A stretch of 64,000 nt of DNA from DATJFQ01 sp035492775 (GTDB taxonomy: Bacteria; Acidobacteriota; Vicinamibacteria; Vicinamibacterales; 2-12-FULL-66-21): assembly GCA_035492775.1 (NCBI GenBank), contig DATJIW010000088.1, positions 7,841 to 71,840 of the forward strand, in the 5' to 3' direction. Made by a program: the position numbers and the translations under genes. Each line of letters begins with the position of its first letter. Position 1 is the stretch's first letter. Positions 16,920 to 24,832 of this stretch are shown in pieces. The notes beneath the pieces were generated by a model. That model ran no database searches. It worked only from the letters and a program-made list of their open reading frames with translations, and was not told the DNA's origin.

Positions 16920-17795
16920 TTACGAGCGCGGAAAGAACACGCCGTTCCGCTCGGTCCCCGTCTCCGCGAAATCGCTGGACGAGGTCTCCAGGGCATCGGA
17001 CTGATACGAGTAGTCGCCGGATACGGCCGACCAGGACATTTGCGCGCCGCCGCGCACGAACTGTCCGGCAAACCCGGCCGCCCGATCGGTGATGTGCAGA
17101 CGCTGTTCGACGCCCGACCACCGCACTTCGAACGAGACGGTCGCCGGCACACCAGGTGCGCCATTGAACGCCGATCCGATATCGCCGAAGTCGCGGACCT
17201 GAAGGTTGCTGACTTTGTAGATCGCGCCGCCCTCGCCGGGATGGACGCTGACGCTGTCGTCGGGAATCTGCAGCGTCCAGAAAAGTCCGTCCGGATACGG
17301 ATTGATGCCCGGATTGAAGTCGTTGACCTGCTGGAACCCCAGACTGGGGTCGTACACGTCGATTCAGACGAATCCGAACGTGCCTTGACGGGGTTTGCCG
17401 TCCGCGCCGCGATAGACCCCCTGCATGAACCGCATGTCCGCGTCCAGGAACGGCAGGACATCGACCGCGCCCGTCTTCAGATTCGTACGCGTGACGTTTC
17501 CGTTCAGATATGCGATGCCGGCGACGCCGTTGAAGTTGGTAATCGTCGCGGGCTCGGCGTCGATGGAGTCCACGAATATCGGAGCCCAGACGTGGAATGG
17601 CGCGAGGTTGGGCGAACCCGGGACTGGAATCGGATCGGTACCCGCCGCATAGGCCATCTGCGGGCGGAACAACTGCGGGCCGACAACCGCGCCAGCCGCC
17701 AGGGTGCCGAGGCTGGTCCGGATGAACCGCCGCCGGGAGACAGGCAGACGTTTCCTGGGATTCCGAAGGGCCCTGAGCAAGCGGTCTTGCCGCAT
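16920..17795 (-). CDS. Tat-exported hypothetical protein with an in-frame UGA (possible Sec, or nonsense mutation)
   Basis: The frame starts at ATG 17793-17795 with AGGAGGA upstream and a twin-arginine signal (SRRRFIRTSLGTLAAGAVVG). It reads 143 residues to TGA at 17364-17366 and then continues in the same frame, without another stop, for 147 more codons to TAA. Composition and codon use are alike on both sides (GTFGFV - UGA - IDVYDPSLGFQ), so this is one gene and no frameshift is needed. Three readings are possible: TGG to TGA nonsense mutation (a Trp would fit the aromatic context), selenocysteine insertion (a 6-bp hairpin lies at suitable spacing, see 17336-17350), or sequence error. There are no other cysteines in the protein. 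The family is not recognised; the protein should be periplasmic. Confidence 0.6.
17336..17350 (-). promoter_or_regulatory. Hairpin 13 nt downstream of the in-frame UGA; weak SECIS candidate
   Basis: On the mRNA the hairpin is ACCCCA-GUC-UGGGGU: six perfect pairs and a three-base loop whose first base is G. It begins 13 nt after the UGA and its loop begins 20th after it, within the spacing usually given for bacterial SECIS elements (16-37 nt, G in the first two loop positions). The stem is short and such small GC-rich hairpins occur by chance in high-GC coding DNA, so this alone does not show selenocysteine insertion. Confidence 0.3.
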
Positions 17796-18044
17796 TTCGA
17801 TCCTCCTGTCTTCAAAGAGGACGCCGGCTCAAGTCGAACGGTGGTCGTCATGCTACTCCAAGTGCCCGCCGCGGCAAAATCGGCGGCCTGACCGGGCGTG
17901 ACCCGCCGGTTACTCACCCAGGACTTCATCCAGGTGCTCGACGACCGTCGCGGCACAAACCACCACCCGGAGCGTTGCGCTATTATCTGCAGCGAACAAC
18001 GCGGGAAGGGCCGAGCCGGCGCGAGTAACCGCAGGGAGACCATC

Positions 18045-18671
18045 GTGGCGCGCAGCGAACCGACCGTGGCAATTTCACGACAAAGGGGCAGTGGGGGGTC
18101 GTTCATCGGCCAGCGCGTGGCCGAGCGCCTCGGTCGGCGCTATATCGATCGCGATCTGCTCCGCGTCGCCGCCGAGTACCTGAAAGATTGTGAAGTCGCG
18201 CCCGCGGCCAAGGCGCCGACATTCTGGGCCCGGCTTCAGCAGGCGTTCGCGCTGGGTGCCGCGGACGGTGTCTACTGCGCCCCCTCGGTGATGGCGGTGT
18301 ACGAAGAGGCGGTCTTCGAGGTGGAGAACCGCCTCCTTCGCGAGATCGTCGAGGGTCAGACCGCGGTGATCGTCGGCCGCGGAGCGGCGCAGACGCTCAG
18401 GCAGCGGCCCGACGTGGTCACGGTGTTCGTTCACGCGCCGGAGCAGTGGCGAGTGGAGCGGGTGCAACAGGTCTATCAGATACCCAGCCAGGACGCGGCA
18501 CGTCAGATGGTCCTCAAGTCGGATCGGGATCGGGGGCGGATCATCCGCTCCATGGCCGACATCGAATGGACCGACTCCCGCGCGTACGACATCACCGTGA
18601 ACTCGGCGGCCATCGGTTTCGATGCCGCCGTCGACCTCATCGAGCGTGCGGTGGCGTCTCGTCTCTACTGA
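18045..18671 (+). CDS. Cytidylate kinase-like family protein
   Basis: 208 residues. The N-terminus VAISRQRGSGGSFIGQRVAE is a glycine-rich nucleotide-binding loop, followed by RLGRRYIDRDLL, the pattern of the cytidylate-kinase-like family. VIVGRGAAQTLRQRPDVVTV and the Arg-rich lid (VLKSDRDRGRIIRSM) also fit. This family differs from the core Cmk enzyme and its substrate is not settled. GTG at 18045 has AGGGAG about six bases upstream; the frame is open further upstream, but that part is not conserved in character. Its last 7 bases overlap the convergent amidohydrolase gene. Confidence 0.8.
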   Translation: MARSEPTVAISRQRGSGGSFIGQRVAERLGRRYIDRDLLRVAAEYLKDCEVAPAAKAPTFWARLQQAFALGAADGVYCAPSVMAVYEEAVFEVENRLLREIVEGQTAVIVGRGAAQTLRQRPDVVTVFVHAPEQWRVERVQQVYQIPSQDAARQMVLKSDRDRGRIIRSMADIEWTDSRAYDITVNSAAIGFDAAVDLIERAVASRLY

Positions 18672-19861
18672 GGCCAGCCGCCCTGCGGCAGTCCCGGCGT
18701 GAGCCGCAGTGCGTTTGCGAAATACACCTTCTTCAGCACCGGGTCGGGAAGGTCGATCCCGTACAGCTTCCAGAACGCGTGATAGTTGCGGTAGTAATCG
18801 AAGTAGTCGTCTTTCGTTTCCAGCACGCGCCAGTAGTACGGATATTCCGATGGTTCGTACGCATCCTTCCCGAAGAGGATGCGATCCTGATACTTCATGA
18901 AGAAGTCGTGCGCGACGCGCGGCTGGCGACCGATGTCGTACAACACCGCGCCGAGTTCCGCGGACACGTTGGGCATCTCGTCGAACATCTTTCCGAGCCG
19001 CGCGAGATCGTTCGCGTGCCATCCCATGTGCGCAGCCACGAACTTCGTGCGCGGGTGGCGCTTGAAGAGATTGTCGCGCTCGGTCATCAGCTCGTCGAAA
19101 CTCGGAAAGCGGTCCGACGGATAGCGGCGGCCAGGGAAGAGCGCCAGCTCCAGCCACCGTTCGTTGTGGTTGTCGATGGGCTCGAAGAATTCCTGCGGGT
19201 CGGCCGTGTGAATGAAGACGGGCAGATTGAGGCGCGCACAGGCATCCCAGACGGGATCGAGTGCGGGATCATCGATCCGCAGCCGGGTGCCGTCAGGTTT
19301 GGTGATCGACAAGCCCAGCCCCTTCGACAGTTCGCCGACGCCGACGGCGCCGGCCTTCACATCCGCCTCGAGCTGTTGCACCGCTTTGTCGGCCCAGCCG
19401 GGGCCGACACCGCGGAAATCGATTCCCGCCAGTACTCGCACGCGATCTTTGTATGGCGATGAGCCGATGGTTTTCTCGGCCTGCTGCAGCCGGTCGCCGG
19501 ACGAATCGTCGGCCGACACCATGACGCGGACGTTCAGTTTATCGAGCTCGCCGATCATCGTGGCCAGCGCATCGGGCGACATGATGCGGCTCCCCGGATG
19601 ACCATGGAAATCGATCGCCGGAAACTTCGCGCGCGGCACCAGGTGCGCCGGCGTGACGAGGGTCGAGCGCGGACGATAGTCGACGATGCTCGGCGGGGGC
19701 AGCATCGGCGCCTGACAGTTGCCCGGCCTGATTTCGGTCATGCCGGGCGGGCACTCTTCTCCGGGTTTGATGCTGGTGCCCTGGCCGCCGCGTTGAGCGA
19801 CGACGGCGGCACCAAGCGAGAACGCAACGAGAGCGGTAACGAAATGACGTGAGATGCGCAT
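18665..19861 (-). CDS. Exported amidohydrolase (amidohydrolase_2 / ACMSD-like TIM barrel)
   Basis: 398 residues with a signal peptide ending near VAQRGG. Metal-binding features in order: FPAIDFHGHPGSR (HxH), PVFIHTADP, KFVAAHMGWHAND and ILFGKDAYEP (Asp at the end of strand eight). These belong to the amidohydrolase_2 family, which includes decarboxylases and lactonases; the substrate is not evident. ATG 19859-19861 is chosen because it gives a clean signal peptide; the frame upstream does not. The terpene-cyclase-like gene lies 13 bp upstream on the same strand, so the two may be co-transcribed. Confidence 0.82.
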   Translation of the reverse strand: MRISRHFVTALVAFSLGAAVVAQRGGQGTSIKPGEECPPGMTEIRPGNCQAPMLPPPSIVDYRPRSTLVTPAHLVPRAKFPAIDFHGHPGSRIMSPDALATMIGELDKLNVRVMVSADDSSGDRLQQAEKTIGSSPYKDRVRVLAGIDFRGVGPGWADKAVQQLEADVKAGAVGVGELSKGLGLSITKPDGTRLRIDDPALDPVWDACARLNLPVFIHTADPQEFFEPIDNHNERWLELALFPGRRYPSDRFPSFDELMTERDNLFKRHPRTKFVAAHMGWHANDLARLGKMFDEMPNVSAELGAVLYDIGRQPRVAHDFFMKYQDRILFGKDAYEPSEYPYYWRVLETKDDYFDYYRNYHAFWKLYGIDLPDPVLKKVYFANALRLTPGLPQGGWPQ

Positions 19862-19874
19862 GTTGGATTGAATT

Positions 19875-20813
19875 CTATCGCTCGAACCAGCGGAGCACAC
19901 GCATGGCGCGGAGGGTGTTCCAGCGACTCGCCTCGCCTTCGCCATCGTCGATCTCGACGAGCATCCGGCCCGCGTGGCGGATATCGAGCGGCCAGCGCCC
20001 GGTGCGATCGCGTCTGGACTCGACGATCGCGATGGCCTCGGCGGCCCGTCCGTCGGGTGAGGCGTTTGCGCGGCGCAGGTACTCGAGCCCGCGCAGCACG
20101 TCGTAATGCCACCACGTTGGGAACGCGAAACGCGTGAAGTCCACGCCGCTCTTGCGATCGCGCGCGATCGCTTCGCCGCTGGACCGGCGCCGATGGAGAC
20201 GGCGCTCGAGCAGGTATTCCTGCCCCAGCAGACGCGCGTCCGTCACGTCAGGGTGGCTGCCGAAGCGTGTTTCGTATTCGAGCAGGGCTTCGAGGATGCA
20301 GATCGTCGTGTTGAAGGACGACCGCATCGAGCGCTCGGGCGCCTCGCAGTTCCATCCGCCGTCCGGCAGTTGTTCCCCGAGCAGCCGATCGATGAGCCCG
20401 CTGACGTCGACGCCGAAATATGCGCCGCACGCCGCCACCTGCCCGTTGATGCACGGTTCGACCTCGCCTTCGAAGAATGCGTTTGCATCGCACTCCTCGG
20501 GGCCGGATCCGCGCCACGTCACGTGATCGCGCACGAGCGCAATCGCGCGCCGAACCTCGGGACCAGCCGGGTCGAGGCCGAATTCCCTCAACAGCATCAA
20601 CGCGTGCATCGTCGAATCCCACCCGCGATTCCAGGCGGCGCCGCCCCAGCGCCCGTCTGCCGCCTGCAAGGCGAGGATCCGCGCGCCGGCGCCTTCGGTC
20701 GCTGCGCGCGCACGTTCGATCGCGACGGCCGACGCCGGCTCGTCAATCAGGTCGCGCATCACCTGCCAGCGCAGGGAAGGATCCGCGTCGAGCAGCCAAT
20801 CGATGACACTCAT
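19875..20813 (-). CDS. Alpha/alpha-toroid protein related to terpene cyclases / prenyltransferases
   Basis: 312 residues starting MSVIDWLLDADPSLRWQVM. Internal QW-like repeats are visible: LQAADGRWGGAAW, EQLPDGGWNCEAPE and RTGRWPLD, spaced as in the squalene-hopene cyclase/prenyltransferase barrel. The protein is half the length of a cyclase (about 630 residues) and no DXDD catalytic motif is seen, so it is probably not a squalene cyclase. Cytoplasmic, with no signal or membrane segment. It lies 13 bp upstream of the amidohydrolase gene and is divergent from the peroxiredoxin gene (72 bp between starts). Confidence 0.72.
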   Translation of the reverse strand: MSVIDWLLDADPSLRWQVMRDLIDEPASAVAIERARAATEGAGARILALQAADGRWGGAAWNRGWDSTMHALMLLREFGLDPAGPEVRRAIALVRDHVTWRGSGPEECDANAFFEGEVEPCINGQVAACGAYFGVDVSGLIDRLLGEQLPDGGWNCEAPERSMRSSFNTTICILEALLEYETRFGSHPDVTDARLLGQEYLLERRLHRRRSSGEAIARDRKSGVDFTRFAFPTWWHYDVLRGLEYLRRANASPDGRAAEAIAIVESRRDRTGRWPLDIRHAGRMLVEIDDGEGEASRWNTLRAMRVLRWFER

Positions 20814-20885
20814 TCTGGCGGAGACTATGATGATGAGACGGGTGGGGCGTTCCGGCGCCCGTTGGGACCCGAGGAGGTTGCATTC

Positions 20886-21482
20886 ATGCGACGGTTGGTG
20901 GTTGGCATCCTGCTGGCAGGCGTGATGACTATGCCCGCATTTGCCGCTTTGAAGCAAGGTGAGAAAGCCCCGGCGTTTACCGCGAAAGCGTCGCTCGCCG
21001 GGAAGGAAATCCAGTTCTCGCTCGCCGACGCCCTCAAAAAGGGCCCGGTTGTGGTGTACTTCTACCCGTCCGCGTTCACGGGTGGCTGCAACATCGAGGC
21101 GCACACGTTCGCGGAGAACAAGGACAAGTTCGACGCGGCGGGCGCCACGATTATCGGCGTCTCCCAGGACAGCATCGAACGTCTCAATGCGTTCTCGGCC
21201 GATCCGCAATACTGCGCCGGAAAGGTCGCCGTTGCGTCCGACTCCGATGGCGCCATCGCCAGGTCGTACGATCTCAAGGCGTCCGAGGCGAAACCTGGCA
21301 TCAAGGACACGCGCGGCGTCGAGATCGATCACGCGTTCACCGAGCGGACGACCTTTATCGTGAAGCCGGACGGAACGATCGCTTCGGTGCTCTCGACGAA
21401 CGACGACAAGATCAGCCCGGCGCAGCACGTCGAGAAGGCGTTGTCGGTCGTGCAGCAGCTGGCGTCGCAGAAACAGCCGTGA
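20886..21482 (+). CDS. Exported peroxiredoxin (AhpC/TSA, BCP/PrxQ-like)
   Basis: 198 residues. A signal peptide (MRRLVVGILLAGVMTMPAFA) is followed by the thioredoxin fold. The peroxidatic site is SAFTGGCNIEAHTF (Cys68), with a second cysteine in PQYCAGK (about 111) as a possible resolving residue; the FIVKPDGTI strand is typical. It should reduce peroxides in the periplasm. Start ATG has GAGGAGG about nine bases upstream. Note that this family sometimes uses selenocysteine; here the codon is TGC. It converges with the MerB-like gene (28 bp between stops). Confidence 0.87.
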   Translation: MRRLVVGILLAGVMTMPAFAALKQGEKAPAFTAKASLAGKEIQFSLADALKKGPVVVYFYPSAFTGGCNIEAHTFAENKDKFDAAGATIIGVSQDSIERLNAFSADPQYCAGKVAVASDSDGAIARSYDLKASEAKPGIKDTRGVEIDHAFTERTTFIVKPDGTIASVLSTNDDKISPAQHVEKALSVVQQLASQKQP

Positions 21483-21510
21483 CGCGGGCTGCGCTCAGCA
21501 GCCGGGCCGT

Positions 21511-22176
21511 CTACGAGGACCAGAACTCTCCGGTCAATCCGAGGCGGGCGAAGATCGCGGCGACTTCGTCCGGCGAATATCGCCGCCAGTCGCGGCGGTT
21601 GCGCGGAACGCCATACCAGGCGTCCGCCAGCCGCCAGGCGGTGTTCAGATCGAGCACCGCACCTCTCGGCTGTCTCCACGCGCGGCACCAACGGGCGACG
21701 TGTTCTTCGTCACGGAAGAACAGCATCGTCTTTCACGTGAACACCACCGAATCCCACCAGTGCCGCACGGGAAGCGCGAAGTGAAGGAGCGCATCGCCCG
21801 AGGCACGTGAATCCGCGACGGAGACCTCCAGGGCGTCGCCGCAGTCGGAGCAGGACGTCGAGACGGTCGCATCGCAGTGGAGCATCGCAGCGACTCCGAG
21901 CGCGTCCCAGCCGCAATTGGCGTACGTCCGAAACGTGCCCGACGAGACGACGAACGGCGTCGGCACCGCCGAGAAAGGCATCGCCATCAGGATCTCGCCG
22001 TTCGGAGCGAGAACGATTTGATGCGCCGCGTGCAGCCGCTCGAGCGATGCTGCGATCTCGGCATCTGTACGGCTGAGCCGGTGAGCGCAGTCTTGCCTGG
22101 CCGGCACGCGACCGGACTCGAGCACGATGTCGTAGACGCAACAGCGCACGGCGACGTCTTCGGCCGTGATCGGCAT
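21511..22176 (-). CDS. MerB-like organometal lyase homologue, probable selenoprotein (UGA = Sec148)
   Basis: One frame of 222 codons is interrupted only by TGA at 21733-21735. The N-terminal 147 residues contain a winged-helix-like start and TYANCGWDALG. The second part begins KTMLFFRDEEHVARWC. MerB uses Cys96, Asp99 and Cys159 (pattern CALD, then SFCCHVHFF). Here C88-G-W-D91 reproduces the Cys/Asp pair with the same spacing, and aligning the following Phe-Phe places the UGA (residue 148: VVFT-U-KTMLFF) exactly on Cys159. An 8-bp hairpin follows the UGA at SECIS spacing. Selenocysteine would replace the catalytic cysteine. MerB cleaves C-Hg bonds; the true substrate here is unknown. ATG 22174-22176 is the start; no mer operon genes are adjacent. 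The alternative is a nonsense mutation, judged less likely. Confidence 0.8.
21701..21722 (-). promoter_or_regulatory. Bacterial-type SECIS hairpin downstream of UGA in the MerB-like gene
   Basis: On the mRNA: stem UGUUCUUC, loop CGUGAC, stem GAAGAACA; eight uninterrupted pairs with a six-base loop whose second base is G. It starts 10 nt after the UGA at 21733-21735 and the loop starts 19th after it. This fits the bacterial SECIS pattern (stem-loop within the coding region, loop 16-37 nt from UGA, G in the first two loop positions). SelB would bind here. The stem is unusually perfect for coding sequence. Confidence 0.72.
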
Positions 22177-22237
22177 CCGACGTATTTGACCACGAAAGGA
22201 TCTGACACCCGACGGCCGGCAACCGGGAGGCGGTAAA

Positions 22238-22735
22238 ATGCCCTACGGATCCTCACTTGTAAAGGGGCTTGACCCGGGTATGTCAACTGTCGACCAGCGG
22301 CGGCCCAGACGACGTCGGCGCAGGGCGGCGCCGCTCCTGGGCGCGCTCCTGCGCCTCGCGTGGGCGCAGGTCCGTCGACAGATGGCCCTGGACGTCGCCG
22401 CCGCGGGCTTCGACGACTTGCAGGACGCGCACCTGACGGTCTTTCAGTATCCCGGCCCCGACGGCCTTCGGCCGGTCGACCTCGCGCGGCAGATCCGCAT
22501 GTCGCGGCAGGCCACGAACTACCTGATCGTGCAGCTCGAAGACCTCGGGTATCTCGAGCGGCGATCCGAGGCGGAAAGCGGGCGTCGGGTCTACCTGACT
22601 GGGCGAGGCAAGCGCGTGATGAAGGCGATTCAGGCGTCAGTACGGCAATTCGAACTGCGGGCCGGCCGGCGCGTCGGTCCGCGGAATTTCGACATGTTCA
22701 TGCAGGTCCTCAGGACGATGGCGGGAGAACGATGA
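22238..22735 (+). CDS. MarR-family transcriptional regulator
   Basis: 165 residues. After a basic N-terminus, residues 40-140 form a MarR winged helix: DLQDAHLTVFQYPGPDG, RPVDLARQIRMSRQATNYLI (recognition helices) and LEDLGYLERRSEAESGRRV with the beta-wing, followed by YLTGRGKRVMKAI. GGGAGG seven bases before ATG supports the start. Its stop overlaps the start of the phosphodiesterase lipoprotein gene (ATGA), so it probably controls that gene and itself. Confidence 0.85.
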   Translation: MPYGSSLVKGLDPGMSTVDQRRPRRRRRRAAPLLGALLRLAWAQVRRQMALDVAAAGFDDLQDAHLTVFQYPGPDGLRPVDLARQIRMSRQATNYLIVQLEDLGYLERRSEAESGRRVYLTGRGKRVMKAIQASVRQFELRAGRRVGPRNFDMFMQVLRTMAGER

Positions 22736-24807
22736 TCGGTCACGTGAAGCAGGTCGTGCGGTGGGCTGTCTGTCTTGCGGTTGCCGCGAGCGCCGCGTGC
22801 TCCGGCCACCACGACGCGGCGCCGGTGCGCCGGGCGCAGCAACGCGTTTTCGTAATCGGGTTCGACGGGATGGACCCGACGCTGGCCAGGCGATGGATGG
22901 ACGAAGGGAAGCTGCCGAATCTGAAGAAGCTCGCGGACGAGGGCACATTCCGCACGCTCGGGTCCACGCAGCCGTCGGAATCGCCCACCGCGTGGTCCAG
23001 CTTTGCGACGGGCGTCAATCCAGGCAAGCACAACATCTACGATTTCCTCATCCGCGATTTCCAGACGTACGCGCCCGACTTCAACATGATCAGGCGGGAG
23101 CCGCCGTCATTCCTGTGGGGTTTCATCCCGACGAAGAAGCCGAAGGTCGTGTCGACCCGTGGCGGCACCTCGTTCTGGGTCACGGCGGGCCGGAACGGGA
23201 TCCGCAACGCGGTCCTGACCGTCCCGGTGACGTTTCCACCCGAGGACATCGACAACGGTGAAATGCTGGCCGGTCTGCCGCTGCCCGACCTCCGCGCCAC
23301 ACTCGGAACGTATTCGTACTGGGCGACGGACGTCAGCCGCTACGAAGAAGGGAACACCGAGTTCGGCGGCATCGTGAAGCGTCTCGGGTTCGACGGCGAC
23401 GTCGCGCAGACGGAACTCGTGGGCCCTCCCAACCCGATCGTCACGCAGAAGCTCCGCGACCTCCGCGCGAAAACGACGCCCGGAGACGCCGAGAAGTCCC
23501 AGATGGCCGCGCTCGAGGCGCAACAGGATACGCGGCTCCCGATGACGATTCGCTGGGACCGCGCCGCACACCGCGCGACGCTCACGATCGACGGCACGTC
23601 GGTGAATCTCGGCGAAGGAGAGTGGAGCGGCTGGGTCAATGTGAGCTTCACGATCAATATGCTCGTGCACGTCCACGGCATGATGCAGTTCGCGCTGCTG
23701 AAGGCCACCGACGATCTGCAGCTCATCGGCTCGCCCGTGAACATGGACCCGCGCGATCCTCCGATTCCCATCTCGAAGCCCGACGGCTTTTCAAGCGAGC
23801 TGGCCAAGCAGGTCGGCCTGTACCGGACCCTGGGGTGGGCCGAATGGTCCGATAAACCGCTCAACGACGGGCGGCTGGACGAAGCGCAGTTCCTTGCCGA
23901 CGCAAACCGCGCGATGGACGACCGCGAAAAGATCATCTTCAAGCGCCTCGAAACCGACGACTGGGACCTCTTTGTCGCGGCCATCGAGACGACGGATCGG
24001 ATCTCCCACATGATGTGGCGCCTCATCGATCCGACGCACCCGATGTACGACGCGGCGCTGGCGGCGAAATACGGCAACGCGATCGAGAACATCTACAAGC
24101 GCGCCGACGATCTGGTCGGGCGCATTCGCGCCCGGCTGCCGCCCGATGTGGTGTTCATCGTGATGTCGGATCACGGGTTCCACTCGTTCCGGCGCGGCGT
24201 CAATCTGAACACCTGGCTGGTGCAGAACGGCTACATGGCATTCGAGGGGCAGGAGAGCGGCAAGAAGACGCTTGCGGATCTCTTCGGCCGCGGCCGCTTC
24301 TTCGAAGGCGTGGACTGGACCCGGACGAAGGCGTACGCGGTCGGCCTCGGTCAGATTTACTTCAATCTCAAGGGACGGGAGGGCCATGGCATCGTTTCTC
24401 CGGGCGCGGAGTACACGCAGCTCCAGAACGAGATTCGATCGAAGCTGATTCAGCTCGCTGACCCGAAGACAGGACAGCCGGTCTTTCGCGACATCTACAA
24501 GCGGGACGACATCTACAAGGGAGAGTACCTGCAGAACGCTCCCGACCTCGAGGTCGGGTTCAATGACGGCTACCGCGTCGGATGGCAGGATACGCTCGGC
24601 GGCATCTCACGCGACGTGATCGATGACAACGACCGAAAATGGAGCGGCGATCACTGCGCGACCGCGAGCGAGATCAGCGGCGGCGTGCTGTTCATGAACC
24701 GCAAGATCGCCAGCGATCACCCGAGCATCATGGATCTCGCTCCGACGATCCTGAAGTATCTCGGAGTGCCGCTGCCGGCGGATTACGACGGCAAACCGCT
24801 GTCCTGA
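22732..24807 (+). CDS. Alkaline-phosphatase-superfamily phosphodiesterase lipoprotein
   Basis: 691 residues. A lipoprotein signal is visible (LAVAASAAC|SGHH). The type I phosphodiesterase/nucleotide pyrophosphatase core follows: VFVIGFDGMDPTLARRWM (metal Asp), QPSESPTAWSSFATGVNPG (nucleophile Ser/Thr region), IETTDRISHMMW, VFIVMSDHGFHSFRRG (Asp-His metal ligands) and WSGDHCATASE. A roughly 200-residue insertion lies between about residues 150 and 380. It should sit in the periplasm, lipid-anchored, hydrolysing phosphodiester or sulfate-like substrates; exact substrate unknown. Translationally coupled to the MarR gene. Confidence 0.85.
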   Translation: MIGHVKQVVRWAVCLAVAASAACSGHHDAAPVRRAQQRVFVIGFDGMDPTLARRWMDEGKLPNLKKLADEGTFRTLGSTQPSESPTAWSSFATGVNPGKHNIYDFLIRDFQTYAPDFNMIRREPPSFLWGFIPTKKPKVVSTRGGTSFWVTAGRNGIRNAVLTVPVTFPPEDIDNGEMLAGLPLPDLRATLGTYSYWATDVSRYEEGNTEFGGIVKRLGFDGDVAQTELVGPPNPIVTQKLRDLRAKTTPGDAEKSQMAALEAQQDTRLPMTIRWDRAAHRATLTIDGTSVNLGEGEWSGWVNVSFTINMLVHVHGMMQFALLKATDDLQLIGSPVNMDPRDPPIPISKPDGFSSELAKQVGLYRTLGWAEWSDKPLNDGRLDEAQFLADANRAMDDREKIIFKRLETDDWDLFVAAIETTDRISHMMWRLIDPTHPMYDAALAAKYGNAIENIYKRADDLVGRIRARLPPDVVFIVMSDHGFHSFRRGVNLNTWLVQNGYMAFEGQESGKKTLADLFGRGRFFEGVDWTRTKAYAVGLGQIYFNLKGREGHGIVSPGAEYTQLQNEIRSKLIQLADPKTGQPVFRDIYKRDDIYKGEYLQNAPDLEVGFNDGYRVGWQDTLGGISRDVIDDNDRKWSGDHCATASEISGGVLFMNRKIASDHPSIMDLAPTILKYLGVPLPADYDGKPLS

Positions 24808-24832
24808 TGTGGTTCTGCCGTGGTGGCGGACA

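Noticed and set aside
15583..17004. 473-codon plus-strand frame
   Set aside because: Antisense to the AI-2E transporter gene; His/Arg/Asp-rich shadow.
16211..17461. Alternative explanation of the UGA at 17364 as a frameshift between two genes
   Set aside because: The coding frame is identical on both sides of the UGA, so no frameshift is required.
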